The notes under the pieces: generated by a model
Database searches by the model: none
What the model saw: only the letters and a program-made list of their open reading frames with translations
What the model was told of the DNA's origin: nothing
In this document: positions 61,626 to 64,000 of the stretch, one piece after another
How positions within the stretch are numbered: position 1 is the first letter of the stretch
Layout: each line of letters begins with the position of its first letter
Made by a program: the position numbers and the translations under genes
Assembly: GCF_000189635.1 (NCBI RefSeq)
Contig: NW_002476434.1
Span: forward strand, 1,798,001 to 1,862,000
Source of the DNA: Tetrahymena thermophila SB210
Taxonomy: Eukaryota; Ciliophora; Oligohymenophorea; Hymenostomatida; Tetrahymenidae
Length of the DNA: 64,000 nucleotides
Direction of reading: 5' to 3'

Positions 61626-63443
61626 TTAGGAAAATGTTTTTCTTAAAAGAGAGAGTGACTCTTTAGTTTAGTTTTTCTAAGTTTTTTTTGAAAGTTGATG
61701 ATTTTTAATATAATTATTGAGATATAAATCAGGATTCACTCTCTTTTTAAAGTATTAGCTAATACGTCATCTGATTTTCAAAAATACAAAAAATTTACTT
61801 AAAAGTAAAGTATCTTTTTAATTTTAGCTCTTAAAAGGAAAAAAATTAAGAAATTTGGAGTTTTTAAAATATCTTTAAATTTTTATTGTTTTATTTTATG
61901 TTAATAATTATTTTTTTGTTAAAGTATTTTATGTCTTATTTGGTAATATACTTGACATGGATTCTATGTAAAAATAATAAGCTAGTTATATAATTGCTAA
62001 CATTCAAAAACTATTTACAAAAGAATCGATCAATCGACTCATGATTATTAAAAAATCATGAGTCAACCCTTTTAATATCTAAGCTAAAAATAATCTGTAA
62101 AATATTTATGCAAAAGATAATGATCATGGGTTTATTAAGCATATAATTCATAGGAATTATCAAATTATAAAATATTTTTAAGCTGTTTTTTCTGTATGTA
62201 TACTAGCAAATAAATATTTCAAAATAAGCTAAAATTATACCAGATGAAATTTTATAAATTATACAAAAATGAATTATGTGTCAAGTATGTATTATTTTAT
62301 TTCTTTTATATTATAATGATGCCATCAAAAATAAATATCACATAATTTAAACACCATAAATTGAATTATATTTAATTTATTGAAAGCTATTTTTAAGTTT
62401 TTGAACAATTTTTACATAAAATTTCATTTAACTTATTTTTTTAATAAATTATTTAGTGAGAATTCTAATATAAAATCTATAAAAGAAATAAGCCGAGTGT
62501 ATTATTAGTAATAGAATAATAATTTAATATAAAAATTTATGCTGAAATTTAAAATGGAATATAATAGCTAGCTATCAATATTGCTTTTTATATTTTTGAA
62601 ATCACTTCTTTTATAAATTAAAAATAAAATATTTGCCTTTAGCTAGCTAAATAGATTTGATTGATTATTCAAAATATCCTTTTTTATTCTAACTATTACA
62701 TTAAATTTTATTTTTTATAGGCAATTTTTAAGTTTTTAAACAATTTTTACATAGAGTTTGTTTTAATTTATTTTTTTAATAAATTATTTAGTGTAAATTC
62801 TAATATAAAATACATAAATAAAAGAAATAAGTATTATTTGTAATAGAATAATAATTTAATATAAAATTAATGCTGAAATTTAAAATGGAATATAAGAGCT
62901 AGAAATATTACTTTTTATATTTTTGAAATCATTTCTTCTTTCAATTAAAAATAAAATATTTGTCTTTAAATAAATAGCTAAATAGATTTGATTGATTATT
63001 CAAAATATCCTTTTTATTCTGATTATTACATTAAATTTGATTTTATTTTATATTGGCAAATACTCAAGTAAGTAACTTATTTTAAGAAAATTAAAATTAT
63101 ATAAAGGAATTTTAAAAATAATTATCCTACGTAATATCTTGAAACTAAGAAGTATAAATATTCTATTATATCTTTCTGAAAATATTGAAGTTATAACTTT
63201 CTATAAAATTTGAATTACAAATTTAATGATCAAAACAATTTAGATTGTTTAATGTAATAAAATGAAGTTAAGTGCTTTATTTTATTTTAAAATGAGAAAT
63301 TTTATATGCCTTTACATTTTGTATAAATAATTTCTATATATAAACAGATAAAATATTTTAAATCCCAAAAAAATGAATGAATGATTATATTAATTTTCTA
63401 ATTGTCTTTTATTATAATTAATTAGTTTTTATTTATTGTTCGT
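61626..63443. other. Intergenic with tandem doublet
   Basis: About 1.8 kb between the CobW start and the PHF5A stop. It includes the repeat pair 62380-63050 (listed separately). A short inverted repeat around ATGATTATTAAAAAATCAT at 62040-62060 could form a hairpin. No gene recognised. Confidence 0.55.
62380..63050. repeat. Tandem doublet, ~333-bp unit
   Basis: Copies about 62380-62715 and 62716-63050 share TAATAAATTATTTAGTG, TGCTGAAATTTAAAATGGAA and ATAGATTTGATTGATTATTC. Moderately diverged, with indels such as the ATAAA slip. Non-coding. Confidence 0.88.
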
Positions 63444-63776
63444 TCATCGTTTTTTGAATCCATACTTTTTACGTTCATAGAATAGATCCGTTTTTGCAGA
63501 ACCTAAATTAATAATTTTGGGACATCCATCTCTATCCTTTTCACATTAAACGCATTCTTTACAATAATATGCATCAGAAATACCAGTACCACCGCAAATA
63601 ACGCATCTTCCTTAGAAAGAACCATAATTACATTCATCACAAACTTTAACTAAACTGCAAGGACGTACATAAGAATCGCATATTACACATAAACCATCGT
63701 GCTTTTCACATAATCTGCCTATTGATATACCAGGCTACTTTCTACACATAATAAGATCTGGATGATGCTTAGCCAT
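63444..63776 (-). CDS. PHF5A: PHF5A/Rds3 (SF3b14b) splicing factor, 110 aa
   Basis: Single exon, 110 residues, the same length as human PHF5[70 protein letters not shown] and [15 protein letters not shown] follow the family nearly residue by residue. PHF5A is the small zinc-knot subunit of the SF3b complex in the U2 snRNP; it helps form the branch-point adenosine pocket with SF3B1. One otherwise constant zinc-ligand cysteine (CEKC in human and yeast) is His here (CEKHDG), which can still bind zinc. In an intron-rich ciliate the gene should be essential. Confidence 0.97.
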
Positions 63777-64000
63777 TTTCCGCTATTTTACTTTAATATA
63801 TTTGCAAAGCTTATAATTATTAATTAATTATATGAATTATTTAAAATATTATAGCTATTATGTTTAGTGTCTATTTATTAATTTTAATTAACTAGTTTAA
63901 AGCTTTTCATAATATTATCTAGTTCTAATTTTTCAAATAATAAAATCTTTGATAAACGCAAATAAATTAGCTAAAATATTTTGAAAAGCAAAATAGTTCA
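63777..64000. other. Intergenic, window end
   Basis: Upstream of PHF5A; AT-rich, nothing recognised before the window ends. Confidence 0.5.

Overview
The window looks like macronuclear DNA of a ciliate, most likely Tetrahymena or a close relative. It is very AT-rich. Every convincing gene reads only if TAA and TAG encode glutamine and TGA is the sole stop. Genes are cut by short, AT-rich GT...AG introns (about 34 to 480 nt), and starts usually sit in an A-rich context. Standard-code ORFs are therefore fragments; the gene models below were read by hand with the ciliate code, and most were checked for intron phase and total length divisible by three. No tRNA, rRNA, CRISPR array or transposon was recognised.

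Layout. 1.6-3.4 kb (+): Sip5/DA2-like RING protein. 4.0-5.9 (+): DhaK-DhaL dihydroxyacetone kinase. 6.9-9.3 (-): tandem pair of ESCRT-III (Snf7/CHMP6-like) proteins. 9.8-13.5 (-): two unrecognised genes. 14.5-16.4 (-): rhomboid-fold membrane protein lacking its catalytic residues. 17.7-22.0 (-): tandem pair of secreted Cys-rich proteins with a beta/gamma-crystallin-like C-terminus, the second with a triplicated upstream block. 25.6-36.1: a many-exon coiled-coil gene (-) and two further unrecognised genes (+) whose proteins all end in a similar four-cysteine box. 37.2-39.4 (+): FLVCR-like MFS transporter. 40.0-41.5 (-): protein kinase with a TPR-like tail. 42.0-46.5 (-): two nearly identical Old Yellow Enzymes in a roughly 3.3-kb tandem duplication. 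48.4-51.6 (+): RBR ubiquitin ligase with an extra RING. 52.5-55.5 (+): CFAP58, a ciliary coiled-coil protein. 56.4-58.9 (+): unrecognised 751-aa protein. 59.6-61.6 (-): CobW/COG0523 GTPase. 63.4-63.8 (-): PHF5A/Rds3 splicing factor.

Themes. Tandem duplication recurs at every scale: three gene pairs, an exon-block duplication, coding repeats, and five intergenic tandem blocks with units of 190-355 bp (four doublets and one triplet). Several proteins suit a free-swimming phagotroph: a ciliary protein, endosomal sorting proteins, candidate secretory-granule cargo and ubiquitin ligases. The genes do not form one pathway. The most promising undescribed item is the cluster of three genes at 25.6-36.1 kb with a shared C-terminal cysteine box (CxxC or CxC, then a VF[IY]K core, then CxxC).
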